From Eulemur rufifrons (taxonomy: Eukaryota; Chordata; Mammalia; Primates; Lemuridae), in contig NC_090989.1 in NCBI RefSeq assembly GCF_041146395.1, positions 239,062,843 to 239,126,842 on the forward strand: a DNA stretch of 64,000 nucleotides. Reading direction: 5' to 3'. The position numbers and the translations under genes are program-made. The notes below the pieces were generated by a model. That model worked only from the letters and a program-made list of their open reading frames with translations, was not told the DNA's origin and did no database searches. Numbering within the stretch: position 1 is the stretch's first letter; each line of letters starts with the position of its first letter. This document shows positions 11,191-20,889 of the stretch, piece by piece.

Positions 11191-12421
11191 TTTAGGTTAA
11201 GTATGAAATGTCTGATTTCCTTAAGTACTACATTTGACAGTTGACTTTGACACTTCTTGTTTTATTTTTATTGTGAAGGCACATCCTCAGTCTTTCAAAC
11301 ACATGGATTGGCTTGTGATTATCTTTCAGAAAAATTTTTAGGGCGATTTCTGTGAAACCATGGATAAGTCAAAAATTCATGTTATTTTCGAATATGAGTT
11401 CTGTCGTGGGACCAACACAGCACAGACAGCTTGAAATATCAAAGAAGTGTTTGGGAAGGATGTGGCTATGAATGCACAGTACGTTGATGGTTTGAGAAGT
11501 TCCATCCTGGTGATTTTAATCTTGAAAATGAGCCATGTGGGTGACCTGAGACCAAGGTGGATAATGATGAGCTAAAAGCTGTAGTAGAAGCAAATCCATC
11601 TCAACCTACATGTGAATTAGCAGCAAGGTTTGACATTATTATTCTAACTGTATTGGACCATTTGAAACAAATTGGGGTTCCACACAAATTAAACAAGCAT
11701 CAGAAGCAAAATAGTCTAGAAGCTTGCCTTTCTTTGTTGTCATAACATAAAGGCTAATCATTTCTACACCGTATTGTTACATGTGACAAAAAATGAATTC
11801 TTTTTGATAATCCCAAGTGTTCAGCACAATGGTTGGATAAAGATGAAGTGCTGAAACATAGTTCAAAACCGAATATTCATCAAAAAAAAGCTAATGGTGT
11901 CTGTTTGGTGGTCCAGCACTGCTATTATCCGCTACAGCTTCATGAAACCTAGTCAATCAATTACAGTGGGTGTCTACCACAACCCATTGGATAAAATGAT
12001 GAGGTTGTTTGCAATTAAACAGCCGAGACTGGTCAATAGAGACAGGCCACTCCTTCCAAGACAATGCTCAACCACATGTGGCATAAACAACGCTGCTCAA
12101 ACTACACAGGCTGGACTTGGAAACTCTCTGTTATCCACCGTATTCACCAGACCTGATACCAACTGACTACCACTTCTTCCAGGATTTGGACCACTTCTTG
12201 CAAGGACAAATATACATTTCTCAACAAGCTGTGGAAACCACCTTTCATGATTTCATTGCCCCTTGCTCTCTAGGCTTCTTCACTGCTGGCGTAAACAAGC
12301 AGTGACGGCAAAACTGTGTCGATAGTTTAGGCGCATCCTTTGGTTAAATGTACTGCTTGTTTGAGATGTAATAAACTACACTTTTGATTAGAAATTGGAC
12401 ATTTCATATTTAATGACCAAC
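11191..12421 (+). mobile_element. Tc1/mariner-type DNA transposon, degenerate full-length copy
   Basis: About 1.23 kb long, close to the usual 1.2-1.3 kb of mariner elements. The inverted ends pair well: about 11192-11220 against the reverse complement of about 12389-12420, sharing 'tatgaaatgtc' and then a diverged 'atttc'. The 5' end begins TTAGGT next to a TA, the expected target dinucleotide; on the 3' side the TA is no longer clear. A broken transposase lies between the ends. Upstream is old L2-like sequence and downstream a MIR. The family resembles mariner rather than Tigger/pogo; I could not assign a subfamily. Confidence 0.88.
11360..12310 (+). pseudogene. Mariner transposase pseudogene
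   Basis: The transposase would bind the inverted ends through an N-terminal helix-turn-helix region and cut and paste the element through a DDD catalytic domain. The likely start is ATG 11360. The frame stops at codon 25 (TGA 11432-11434, probably CGA to TGA decay) and shifts near 11540, where a recognisable stretch reopens ('VDNDELKAVVEANPSQ', then 'LDHLKQIG'). Another TGA follows the first catalytic block. The three catalytic Asp codons seem to survive: the one after 'IVTC' (11785-11787), one in a 'QDNAQPH' block (12060-12062), and one in 'SPDLIPTDYHFF' (12165-12167). The last two are exactly 35 codons apart, the D34D spacing of mariner. A 'VSVWWSS' motif lies near 11897. Several frames are needed to read it, so it cannot make active enzyme. 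Confidence 0.9.
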
Positions 12422-12439
12422 AGAAACTGGGGACTAGAA

Positions 12440-12650
12440 AACCTGTGAGTAATAGCTACTATTACTGTCTATTAAATGCCACTCACTGTGATACAAAATT
12501 TTTATGCATTTTTTCAGATGCTTTTAAGAACGTATCTCTTTTTTACTTCTGAAGAGGTTAAGGCCCAGAGAGATTAAATCTCTTTTCTGTGGTCACTCAG
12601 CCAGTCAGTGATGGGCTGAGACCAGCCAACTTCATCCGGCTCTGTCACTA
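12440..12650 (-). repeat. MIR SINE, antisense
   Basis: Antisense MIR order: 'attaaatgccactcactgtg', then 'gaggttaaggcccagagaga', then 'gtggtcactcagccagtcag' and 'gatgggctgagaccagccaa'. It directly follows the mariner 3' end. Confidence 0.7.
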
Positions 12651-13015
12651 TGCCCCAGTAACACACCACGTGTGCTACCATTGTGTCAGCTTCTTCATTA
12701 CGTGCGCAGTAGTGTTCTCTGCCCTCTTCCTTCCTTCTTCCTCCATGCACCCTTCACCTACGCATTTTAGATTTGTCATCCATTGTGTGTGTGGAGCATT
12801 TTCTATGTGGTATCTGTGCGGTGATTCTGTTCTCTAAATACTTTTTGATTTTCGTAAAGATGACTCTGCCTCATTTCATCAGGTTCAGTAAATGCCACCC
12901 AAGTCTAAACATAATCGTAGTTGGCCCTTAAAAATACAAAGAACAGAATTAGGAAGTTCAGTCCTATCTTTTACCTGTTTTCCTACATCCTGTCTTTCTA
13001 TGTAGGTCACACGTT
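12651..13015. other. Unassigned sequence
   Basis: No gene or repeat recognised. The overlapping open frames 12589-12837 and 12921-13112 have no recognisable domain. Confidence 0.4.
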
Positions 13016-13017
13016 CA

Positions 13018-13180
13018 AAACTAGAACCTTGATGCTAAAAGGGCAGTTCATGGGTGACACCTGGAAGCTGATTGGAAGTGCAGACTCTCAGACCCCACCT
13101 GAGACCTCCTGAATCAGAATCTATCTTTTAACAAGATCTCCAGGGGGAAATCACACACAGAGGCGAGTTTGAGAGCACTG
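13018..13180 (+). repeat. MER5A-like hAT-Charlie element
   Basis: Landmarks in MER5A order: 'ggcagttcatgggtgacacc', 'ggaagtgcagactctcagac', 'cctgaatcagaatctatctt', 'ttaacaagatctccaggggg', then 'agtttgagagcactg' at the far end. Non-autonomous DNA transposon fossil. Confidence 0.8.
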
Positions 13181-13495
13181 CATCCAGTCAGGGCTCAGCA
13201 GCCAATGAAGCACCCAGATTATATGCACAGATTTGCACTAATGGGTTTAAATATATTTGGTGGGTTTCAATAAATTTTAATTCTCATACTCTTGAAAGTT
13301 CAAACTGTCTCAAAATTGGCCAGGGGAGCCTCATCAATTTAACATGTTCTTACTCTGATAACTTTCTTAGTGCTGGTCCCATGACATATTTCAGGATCAT
13401 CTTGTATAATTCTTGTTCCAGTCCTAGAATGAGACATTTCTTCAAGAATCCCTGGTTTCTTTTAGTGGGAATTGATATTTTAAGACCCAAACCGA
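13181..13495. other. Unassigned sequence
   Basis: AT-rich, with no gene or named repeat. Confidence 0.4.
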
Positions 13496-13709
13496 GTCCG
13501 GGCACAGTGGCTCACACTTGTAATCCTAGCACTCTGGGAGGCTGAGGCAGGAGGATCACTTGAGGTCAGGAGTGCCAGACCAGCCTGAGCAAGAGCAAGA
13601 CCTCATCCCTACTAAAAATAGAAAAATTAGCCAGGCATGGTGGCACATGCCTGTAGTCCCAGCTACTTAGAAGGCTGAGGCAGGAGGATTGCTTGAGCTC
13701 ATGAGTTTA
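13496..13709 (+). repeat. Alu SINE, sense, truncated in the right arm
   Basis: It starts 'gtccgggcacagtggctcac' and runs through the left arm ('gaccagcctgagcaagagca', the strepsirrhine-like variant), the A-rich linker ('actaaaaatagaaaaattag') and the first half of the right arm. It stops at 'gcttgagctcatgagttta' with no A tail. More diverged than the copy at 3865-4216. Confidence 0.9.
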
Positions 13710-13828
13710 GGTAGAGATGGGGTCTTGCTATGTTGCCCAGGCTGGTCTCAAACTCCTAGCCTCAAGTGGTCCTCCTGCCATGGCCTCCCAAAATGCTGGG
13801 ATTACAGGCATGGGCCATTGTGCCAGGA
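13710..13828 (-). repeat. Alu/FLAM left monomer, antisense
   Basis: This reads as the reverse complement of one 7SL-derived left monomer: 'gtagagatggggtcttgcta', 'ttgcccaggctggtctcaaa', 'cctcccaaaatgctgggatt', ending 'catgggccattgtgcc'. Its 'gcctgggcaacatagcaaga' type (on its own strand) looks like FLAM or AluJ rather than the neighbouring strepsirrhine-type Alu. It directly abuts the sense Alu, so together they make an inverted pair. Confidence 0.85.
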
Positions 13829-14450
13829 CAGTTGTTTGTTTGTTTGTTTTTACATATTTAAGATACAAGTTCTTCAGATAATATATCTGTCCTGTTTATT
13901 TTTGTTTTTCTTTTATGGTTAGTGGTTTTTTGTGTATGTGAGTTCCTTGAACTGACCTTTTACTGAATTACTCTGAACTCAGATGGGAAGAAGATAGTAT
14001 GGGCAGAAGAAACGGAGGTCTAAGAGATGGCAGAGAGAAGGCAAGGTAGATAATTATCATAGGTAGGATTCAGGGAATGTGCTAAGTTCAAGTAAGATGT
14101 CATGGTTGAGAATCCAGCTGGTCATAAAAAGAAAGAAAGAATTAGCCGGCCCTTGGCTCTTTTGAGCATATGTAGGGATGTATGTATTGACTTTAGATCA
14201 GAGAAACAGCCGTATCACACTGGTGTTTCCTCCTGGCAAGAAAGTTGGTTCTATGTATAGGTGTAGAGAGTGGTGATAGGTAGATAAGTGAAACTTGCTG
14301 TGTTTAGGGCAGGGACAGGAATTTTCATTTAGCCTCGATATATGTGTGTGAGTACATTTTTATGTTTTCCTTACATTGTTCTTTGAGTACTTTTTGGGAA
14401 AGGTGTTACTTAATATTTTAAAAAATATCAGTTTTTGGATATACTATAAA
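13829..14450. other. Unassigned sequence
   Basis: Starts with TGTTTGTTTGTTTTT at about 13833-13850, then shows no gene or named repeat. Confidence 0.4.
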
Positions 14451-14591
14451 GAGGGGTGGGGAGCCTGTAGCCTTACTGGGGCCGCAAATGAAGACTTTTG
14501 ACTGAATCCAAAAGGATTTGTTCTGTAAAATATAGATTCAGCCAAAAGGCCTCACTTGAGGCCCTAGAAGGCTGCAGGCTCCCTGCCCCTG
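14451..14591. mobile_element. Foldback hAT-like miniature transposon
   Basis: The two halves are inverted copies of each other over almost the full 141 bases. The 5' end 'aggggtggggagcctgtagc' pairs with the 3' end, whose reverse complement is 'aggggcagggagcctgcagc', and homology continues through 'gacttttgactgaat' and its partner to a short centre near 14510-14530. Terminal sequence of the CAGGGG(T/C)-GGGG-CCTG type and near-complete self-complementarity fit a non-autonomous hAT element. I could not see a clean 8-base target duplication and cannot name the family with certainty. Confidence 0.7.
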
Positions 14592-14599
14592 TGCTAGAG

Positions 14600-14950
14600 A
14601 AACTCCATTCTTAATCCGTTTCAATGTAACTTGCTATCTTCTAACTTAAGTTGATCTTGCCACACATTCAAATTTCTTAAAAATGTTTCGTGGTTTTTTT
14701 CAGCCATTTAAAAAATTTATAGTTTGTGTTTAGTGTTTTTTCAGCCATTTCTTCCTTTTTATTTACAATTTAAAGTGTTTGTGTGTGTACTTTATTTGAT
14801 AGAAAAGTCTGGAAATTCATTTATTTCTGAAAATATTATTTACCAAGTGCCTGAGATAAAGACATGGCATTTTTCCTGCATATCATGGTCTTCTCTTATG
14901 TATCATATATGAATGAAGCAGTTCATAATGCTTCAAAAATGTGTTCAGAA
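14600..14950. other. Unassigned sequence
   Basis: AT-rich, with no gene or repeat recognised; the open frames here are short and uninformative. Confidence 0.4.
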
Positions 14951-14954
14951 TGGG

Positions 14955-15430
14955 GAAGGGGGTATTGGTTCAGTTCACTTGGTGGTCACATCTACGTGCA
15001 GGATTCAGAAAAGTCCATGGCAGTGTTAGAATTGCACAATGTCCTGGATGATGGATAAGATTCTGACCAGCAGGATATGGGAGTAGGGAATGAAGAAAGG
15101 ACAAACAATCCAACAGAAGGGGCTGGCTTGGCCAAAGGTACCAAGGAAGAAAACATGGGGTGTGCTCAGGTAATGCCCAACAGACCAGTTTAGCTCTATG
15201 GTACATAAAAGGAAGTTGTAGAAATTAGCCTAGAAGGCTTATATAGATTATCAAGGGATGAACGGCAGGTGGAGGAATTTGTACTTAATTTTGTAGATAA
15301 AGGGATCCTTAAAAAGTTTTCAAATAATAGATTTGTACAATCAGAGCTAGGAGATGACTCTGTGTGGATGATGGGTCAGAGAGGAAAAAGTCCAGAGGTG
15401 GAGAGCCCAGTTATGACACTGACTTGATTA
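14955..15430 (-). repeat. L2-like sequence, antisense
   Basis: Diverged antisense L2 resemblance, best at about 15280-15430: 'gtacttaattttgtagataa', 'ttttcaaataatagatttgt', 'gctaggagatgactctgtgt'. The upstream part is weaker. Confidence 0.4.
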
Positions 15431-15434
15431 GGAC

Positions 15435-16590
15435 AAAGCTGGTTGTTTTTGTTTAAATACCCTTGACCCTGATGCCCTTGACTTGGTATTCTCCCCTCTC
15501 TGTCCATGTCCCCAAGTGTCCATGTGTCACTTCCATGTCTGTTGTCTGAAAAGTAGACTGTTTAGTGAGAAATGATTTCTCTATATTCCTGGGCCACTTT
15601 ATAATAAACAGAGATGCCAGAAATTTCTAGGATAAAGAGATCTTTAGTGATATGTAACAAATTAGATTGCAAAAGGTTAGGAAAACACTTTTCTTCATTG
15701 AAAATTAAAGACATCTGGATTTTTCATTGTAAATATTTTACATGCTCAGGACTAGGCTAACTGATGATTTTAGGGACAATTTGCAGTAAAACATATGACC
15801 TTTTAAGCTTATTACATGCTACATGTATTTTTAAAATCAGAGTTGAATACTTATAAACTACATTCTCTCAAGAGATGGTAATCTTTTCGGAGGATTTTTA
15901 TGATGTTGAGAATATGGATGTATTTTAAGAAATAGTCTAAGGAAGATAATAGAGCTCAATTTTTTTCTCTTTATTTTCAGGCCAGCACTGTGAATTTCTG
16001 AAAAATAGATACATAACCGCTCAGATTCCTATGGCAGGTGGGCATTACAGGGATTATATTCTCTGCTTCATCAACAATTTTGAACTATGAGAATTGCATT
16101 TTAGGATTGTAATCCTAAAGTATCTGACAAGCTATCAAGTATCTGTCATTGTAGGTTTATAATAGCATTTGAGTACCTGCTGTAAAAACAGCAATCTTGT
16201 ATGTGATGTGAGCAATTTTTGGAAGTGAAATTAAGATCTTTTCATTTATATTCCATGGAATCACATGTAAGAATTTAAGATCTGGAAGAGGCAATAGATA
16301 TCTTCTGGGCCGTTGTTTCTGAACATGTGCTCCTGGAACACTAGGCCTGTAGGTGGTCTGAGGGCATTGCCGCATACAGCGCCCGTCGTCGTGGAGACGC
16401 GCAGGTTTACACCTCTGATACACCAGCATGTTTAAGGCTCTGGGATGTTCCTAGTGCCAAAACCAGTTTGACTTTTTATAACCCAGAGATTCTAAAATTT
16501 ATTTGATCTGTGTGTGCATGTATATGATAAATATTAACATCCTTACAGAACTGATGTTGTTTAGAATATGCTTTGGGAAACTAATTGTTC
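15435..16590. other. Unassigned sequence with a small CpG cluster
   Basis: No gene recognised. At 16366-16406 there is a compact run of CpGs ('gcccgtcgtcgtggagacgc' and its flanks). The open frame at 16157-16429 on the minus strand overlaps it but has no recognisable domain. It could be a diverged DNA transposon; I could not identify it. Confidence 0.4.
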
Positions 16591-16599
16591 GGTCTCTTC

Positions 16600-16715
16600 G
16601 TTTCATGGGAAGTTGGGGCCTAGGAAGATTTATTAACTCTGCAGGTCACGCGGCTGGTGAAAGAGTTGTGGACCGTATCTCCCACTTCCCGCCGGGCCCC
16701 TTCTCCTTTCAGAGG
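16600..16715 (-). repeat. MIR-like or L3-like fragment, antisense
   Basis: The segment 'ttggggcctaggaagattta', then 'gcaggtcacgcggctggtga', resembles the '...gaggcccagagaggttaag...aaggtcacacagct...' part of antisense MIR or a related old element. Low certainty. Confidence 0.35.
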
Positions 16716-16719
16716 TCCT

Positions 16720-17305
16720 TATGGAATAGACCATTAGCAGTGTTGTAACTGTTCTTTCTTCCCCTCACTAGCTACTTTATACTTCCCTTCCACTGGTGAA
16801 ATTTTCACCCAAGTGAAAAAGGACAAGGTCAGGGATGAGCAGCTCTGTCCAAATCACACAGCCTTTGACTTGATTACAGAGTACTTAGTGCTGAAGAGAC
16901 TGGAGTCTCCATCATTTCCATTTTGGCTCTTTTCCTTCTTTTCCTGATCTACTGACTTCCAGTCGCCGCCTGTGCTTCCTGTAACCTGCAGGTGGGCATC
17001 CTTGGTATGGGCTGCCTCTGTAAGAGCTGAAATACAGTCATTCACGCCACAGGCAGTCATTCGCAGATGACCCTGTGCTTTCTTTATCCTTCTGGTGCCT
17101 TTTTGTCACTTTATCCCTTACAGGATGCTTCAAACTCAGGGTGGACAGAAGCAAAGTAAGACAAATTCGGCTTGAAAGGGTAAATCAGGGTTTACTCAGC
17201 AACCATGCCCCTATAAACATTTATTTTTGGGAAAGAGGTCAAGGTTGTAGGTTTAAATAAATAAATAAATAGCATCTAAAAATAACCCATGGGAGACACT
17301 GAAAA
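16720..17305. other. Unassigned sequence
   Basis: No gene or named repeat. An AAAT repeat lies at about 17254-17272. Confidence 0.4.
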
Positions 17306-17309
17306 GAAA

Positions 17310-17480
17310 GAAGTACTTTGGGTCAGAAACTCAGTTCTGTTCTAGGCTCTACCCTTTACTAGGTGTGTAAATTTGTGCAAAACACTCTTTCTCGTGATCT
17401 CACCTGCAAAAGAAGTGAATTGGGCTGTGTGCTCTCTGAGTTCCCTTCTAGCTCTGGCTTTCTGTGAGTCTGTGATCTAC
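17310..17480 (+). repeat. MIR-like SINE, sense
   Basis: 'ttctaggctctaccctttac', 'taggtgtgtaaatttgtgca', then 'ctcacctgcaaaagaagtga' follow the MIR core order; the tail 'ttctagctctggctttctgt' is also typical. Confidence 0.6.
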
Positions 17481-17484
17481 GGAT

Positions 17485-20400
17485 GTTAATTAGCCGTGAC
17501 CTGATCACTACGGATAATCAGGACTTGGCCCTACTTGTTCAGACTGACAGCATCCTAAAGGAATGGCCTACAAAGAGAAGGAGAAGCCAAATCTCTGGAC
17601 TTTTCTGACCCTTGTCTAACCATCGACCAGCTCGTATTTTCACAGCCTTTCGAGCTTCGAATTTTATTGCTTTATTTAATATTGCAAAATCGAAGCCACC
17701 CTGTTGTTTGCGACACGAGTATTTTTAAGCCCCTGTTTTATAAGACACCACCTTCTTAATTTCTGGAGTGTGCTTCCCTAGAGAGAAAAATATGGGGCGT
17801 GAACGAGTATTATTGTAGTGGATAAATCACATAGCAACAAGAAAGCAGAAAGTAAATGGGCCTCACAAAGAGTGCTTTGCAGACCTTACCTGTAATGCCA
17901 AATGCAATAAAGGACATGGGGAAGATGGAAACATGGGGAAGATAGAAAGATACATGGGTTGTAGAAAGATACCACTGTGTTAGAATGTATACACAGGTAT
18001 AAATCTATTTAAGTTAGTGACATCTCCTGCATAGCCATATTTCCCTTTGGGAAAACCATACTGGCAAATTAGTCAAGTAATCTTCTCTGGAGGGCAGAAC
18101 AAAAAAACACAGGCCCTCTGTACCATGTCAGGGTTCTCAAAATGAACCCTGATGAGCTTTAGAAAAACTAATCAAACAAACCAGCTACAGAACAGGTTTT
18201 GTTATAGCAGTCGGATGCTCAGTTCTATAAGAGACTATTCTGCAACATCAGTCAGGAGATGCTATGTTTATTTTCTATGCAGATGTTTCTTGTCTTTGAA
18301 CTCCTAGGGTGACTCTCATCACCTCCTTTCTTCCCTGGGAGCTTCTTGTACTGCTTGTTCAAAGCTATCCAGTCTATCACTAAGCAGGCCAGTGATCAGA
18401 GGGATGTGCTTGAGGGAAAGTGGAATCACACTGCTTAAAGCATCTTGCTTTGGCCCACTTACTTACTCTACATCTTGTTCTCCTTGCTTCTGAATGAAAG
18501 CGGCTAACTAGGGGAGAGCGTGAGCCTCACATGAATAGACATTTGTTTCCAGATACAATGCTAAACTGGGATTACTGGCCCATGCTGTTTTGCATCAGCA
18601 GATGCTTTAAAAATGCAGTGAAAACATCTTATAAAGTGAAAACCTATCATTTGTAAAGCTGCAAAGAGAGAGCTTTGTTTGCCCACACAGTATTTCTCAA
18701 TGGAACCCCTGAGGCCATGGGTTTTTCAGGACAAGTTTCAACTCTGCTTAGCACACATTTATTGTGCTAAGGAAAAAAAGGCCCAAATAAGCAGGGCATG
18801 CTATTGTAAACCTTGTAAAGACGGCATGAGTTTAAGATCTCTGTTTGGCTGGCTTTAAACTAGAGCCAATCCACAATTACCTATGATCAAAATGACAGAG
18901 TGTAGACAAATTAAAATGGAATCTATGTAATCTCTTCTTGACGTTGAAAATACCGTCCTCACCTTCACTTATTTGGTTACTTTCAACAGAGCATTATCAG
19001 AGCAGCTAGCAAGTAGCAGTGATTGCACATACAGTTTCATCTTTTGGATGAGGTTCTAGCTAGCAGGACAGACGGTCTAAGTTCAGATGATAGACATGGG
19101 CCTGAGTGTCCAGCCCCCACATATGTAATCAAATAGACTGCATATTGCCAGGGACACATACTCAGAGGGGAAAATTGCACAAAAATATGGTAATCCCCAT
19201 GTTAAAGCTTTCCTTACTGCCTAACAAAAATAAGTTGTCGTCTACATAGATTTGGGCTTTTTAGTGCAGCTTCTTCTAGCCACTTCGTGAATAATATTTC
19301 ACTTTTGTTCATTTATAAGTTAGTCTTATGATTTGGAGATATTAGCAATCCACATATAAGGCTATGATAGTTCTCATCTCTCTTCATGTCCTGTGAGCTG
19401 GATGGCCCTAATCCAGTGGCTTTATATTGGTTGATTCTATGTGCATGAACTTTGCAATTCCCAGGGTCCTAATGCAGATTTTAATTATATTACCACTAGA
19501 ATTAACCTCTTTCTCCTGCAGCAGAAGCATTTCCTTGCATGCATGACACTAAAACAAAACTGCCTGGGTAGAAATCCACTGTGAGAGACACTATCAAATG
19601 ACAGCACTACTTTGTTGTGATGCTGAACATGGCAGTACTTTGGGCAATGGGAGCTGAAGGTCTAGATGAAAATGGAAATCACATAATCTTTCTACAACTA
19701 AACTCTGTGACTTGTGAAGAGAAGAATATAGACTTGGAAAAGAAAAAAGAAATAACAGTCTGGAGACTTGAAAATAATAATCAACAAAATAAAACTAAAA
19801 CAAAAACAATTACCAATCTCCTAATGCTTCAGCCCAGGAAGATTCATGAAGTCCAGACTGTGCTTCATGTGCTGCCTTTTTCCCACAAACATTAACCATC
19901 ATTGTGAATATGATGTCAACTGCATACCTTAAGGCATTAACTGGAAGCCAGGTACATAACCTGGCACAGATTAGATAGTTATGCCACCAAGTGTTAAACG
20001 CTGAACAAGAAGTAAGTCTGGACTAGCCCAGTTATCACACCCACAGTGCCGAGCCTCCAGTGCAGGTTCCTGCCACCAAACCACTGCCAATTTCTGATGG
20101 GCAAAGAGAATAAAATGATGCCTGAAGGAATCCCGTCTCTCTAAAGCATATAAGGAGTGGCTTTATAGTGAATGATTTTATAAATTAGGTCTTTTTTAGA
20201 CTAGAGCAAAGCCTTTCTAGAGTGAAAGCCGCTTTTGAAGAAAAAATTTGTGGTGTTTATTTCCTCCAAGGCCCAAGAATTAGGCAAAATGTATTCACAT
20301 GAACTCTTAAAGGCAAGAGTTAAAAGGCAATATTTTGAGAATAATGATCATAAAGGTTTTTGGAATCCCGATCATAGAGAAATTATAAAATATTGGTTTG

Positions 20401-20715
20401 CAGGTAGTAAATAGGAGGTGGAAGAATCCCTGGAATTCTATTTGAACTTCTTGCATTATTTACAAAACACTGCATCCTCAATATCAAGGGTGATATTTAG
20501 AGCTATTTTTATCTTACTCTTACATTCTACTTGAACATTAAGTAAAACTTAGTCAGTGGATGAGTCATTTACTATCTCTCCTGTCCTGGACTTTGGATGA
20601 GAGGGTTAGCTAGTTTTTTTTCTTTTTTCATTGTATAATTATTTATCTCTTTGAAGTGAAACTCTTTTCAATATTAAAATAAAAATTATCAGAATAATTT
20701 ATTATATTTCAGAAT
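17485..20715. other. Repeat-poor unassigned block, 3.2 kb
   Basis: Apart from small local duplications, such as 'acatggggaagat' twice near 17917-17947, I recognise no repeat and no gene. The open frame at 19617-19895 (92 codons) contains a lysine/asparagine-rich A-rich stretch and looks like chance. A CpG-containing imperfect foldback lies at 17654-17696 ('gcttcga' and 'tcgaagc' arms). A long stretch without transposons can reflect conserved non-coding DNA, but that is inference. Confidence 0.45.
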
Positions 20716-20717
20716 AA

Positions 20718-20887
20718 CTAGAAGTTTTCAAATGTTCCCAACATAAAGCAATGATAAATGCTTCAGGTGAATCATGTCCCAATTACTCTGATTTGATCAT
20801 TATATGTTATGTGCTTGTATCAAAATATAACATGTACTCCATGAATATGTATAATTATTATGTATCAATAAAAAATTTAAAAAATTA
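20718..20887 (+). repeat. L1 3' UTR fragment, sense
   Basis: Matches the end of an L1 3' UTR: 'aatgttcccaacataaagca', 'gataaatgcttcaggtga', 'cccaattactctgatttgat', 'cttgtatcaaaatataacat', and an A-rich end. It is similar to the tail at 62997-63165. Confidence 0.85.
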
Positions 20888-20889
20888 AT

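Noticed and set aside
17654..17696. Foldback as a microRNA precursor
   Set aside because: The stem is short and bulged; only seven base pairs at the base are perfect. Mentioned only as part of the repeat-poor block.
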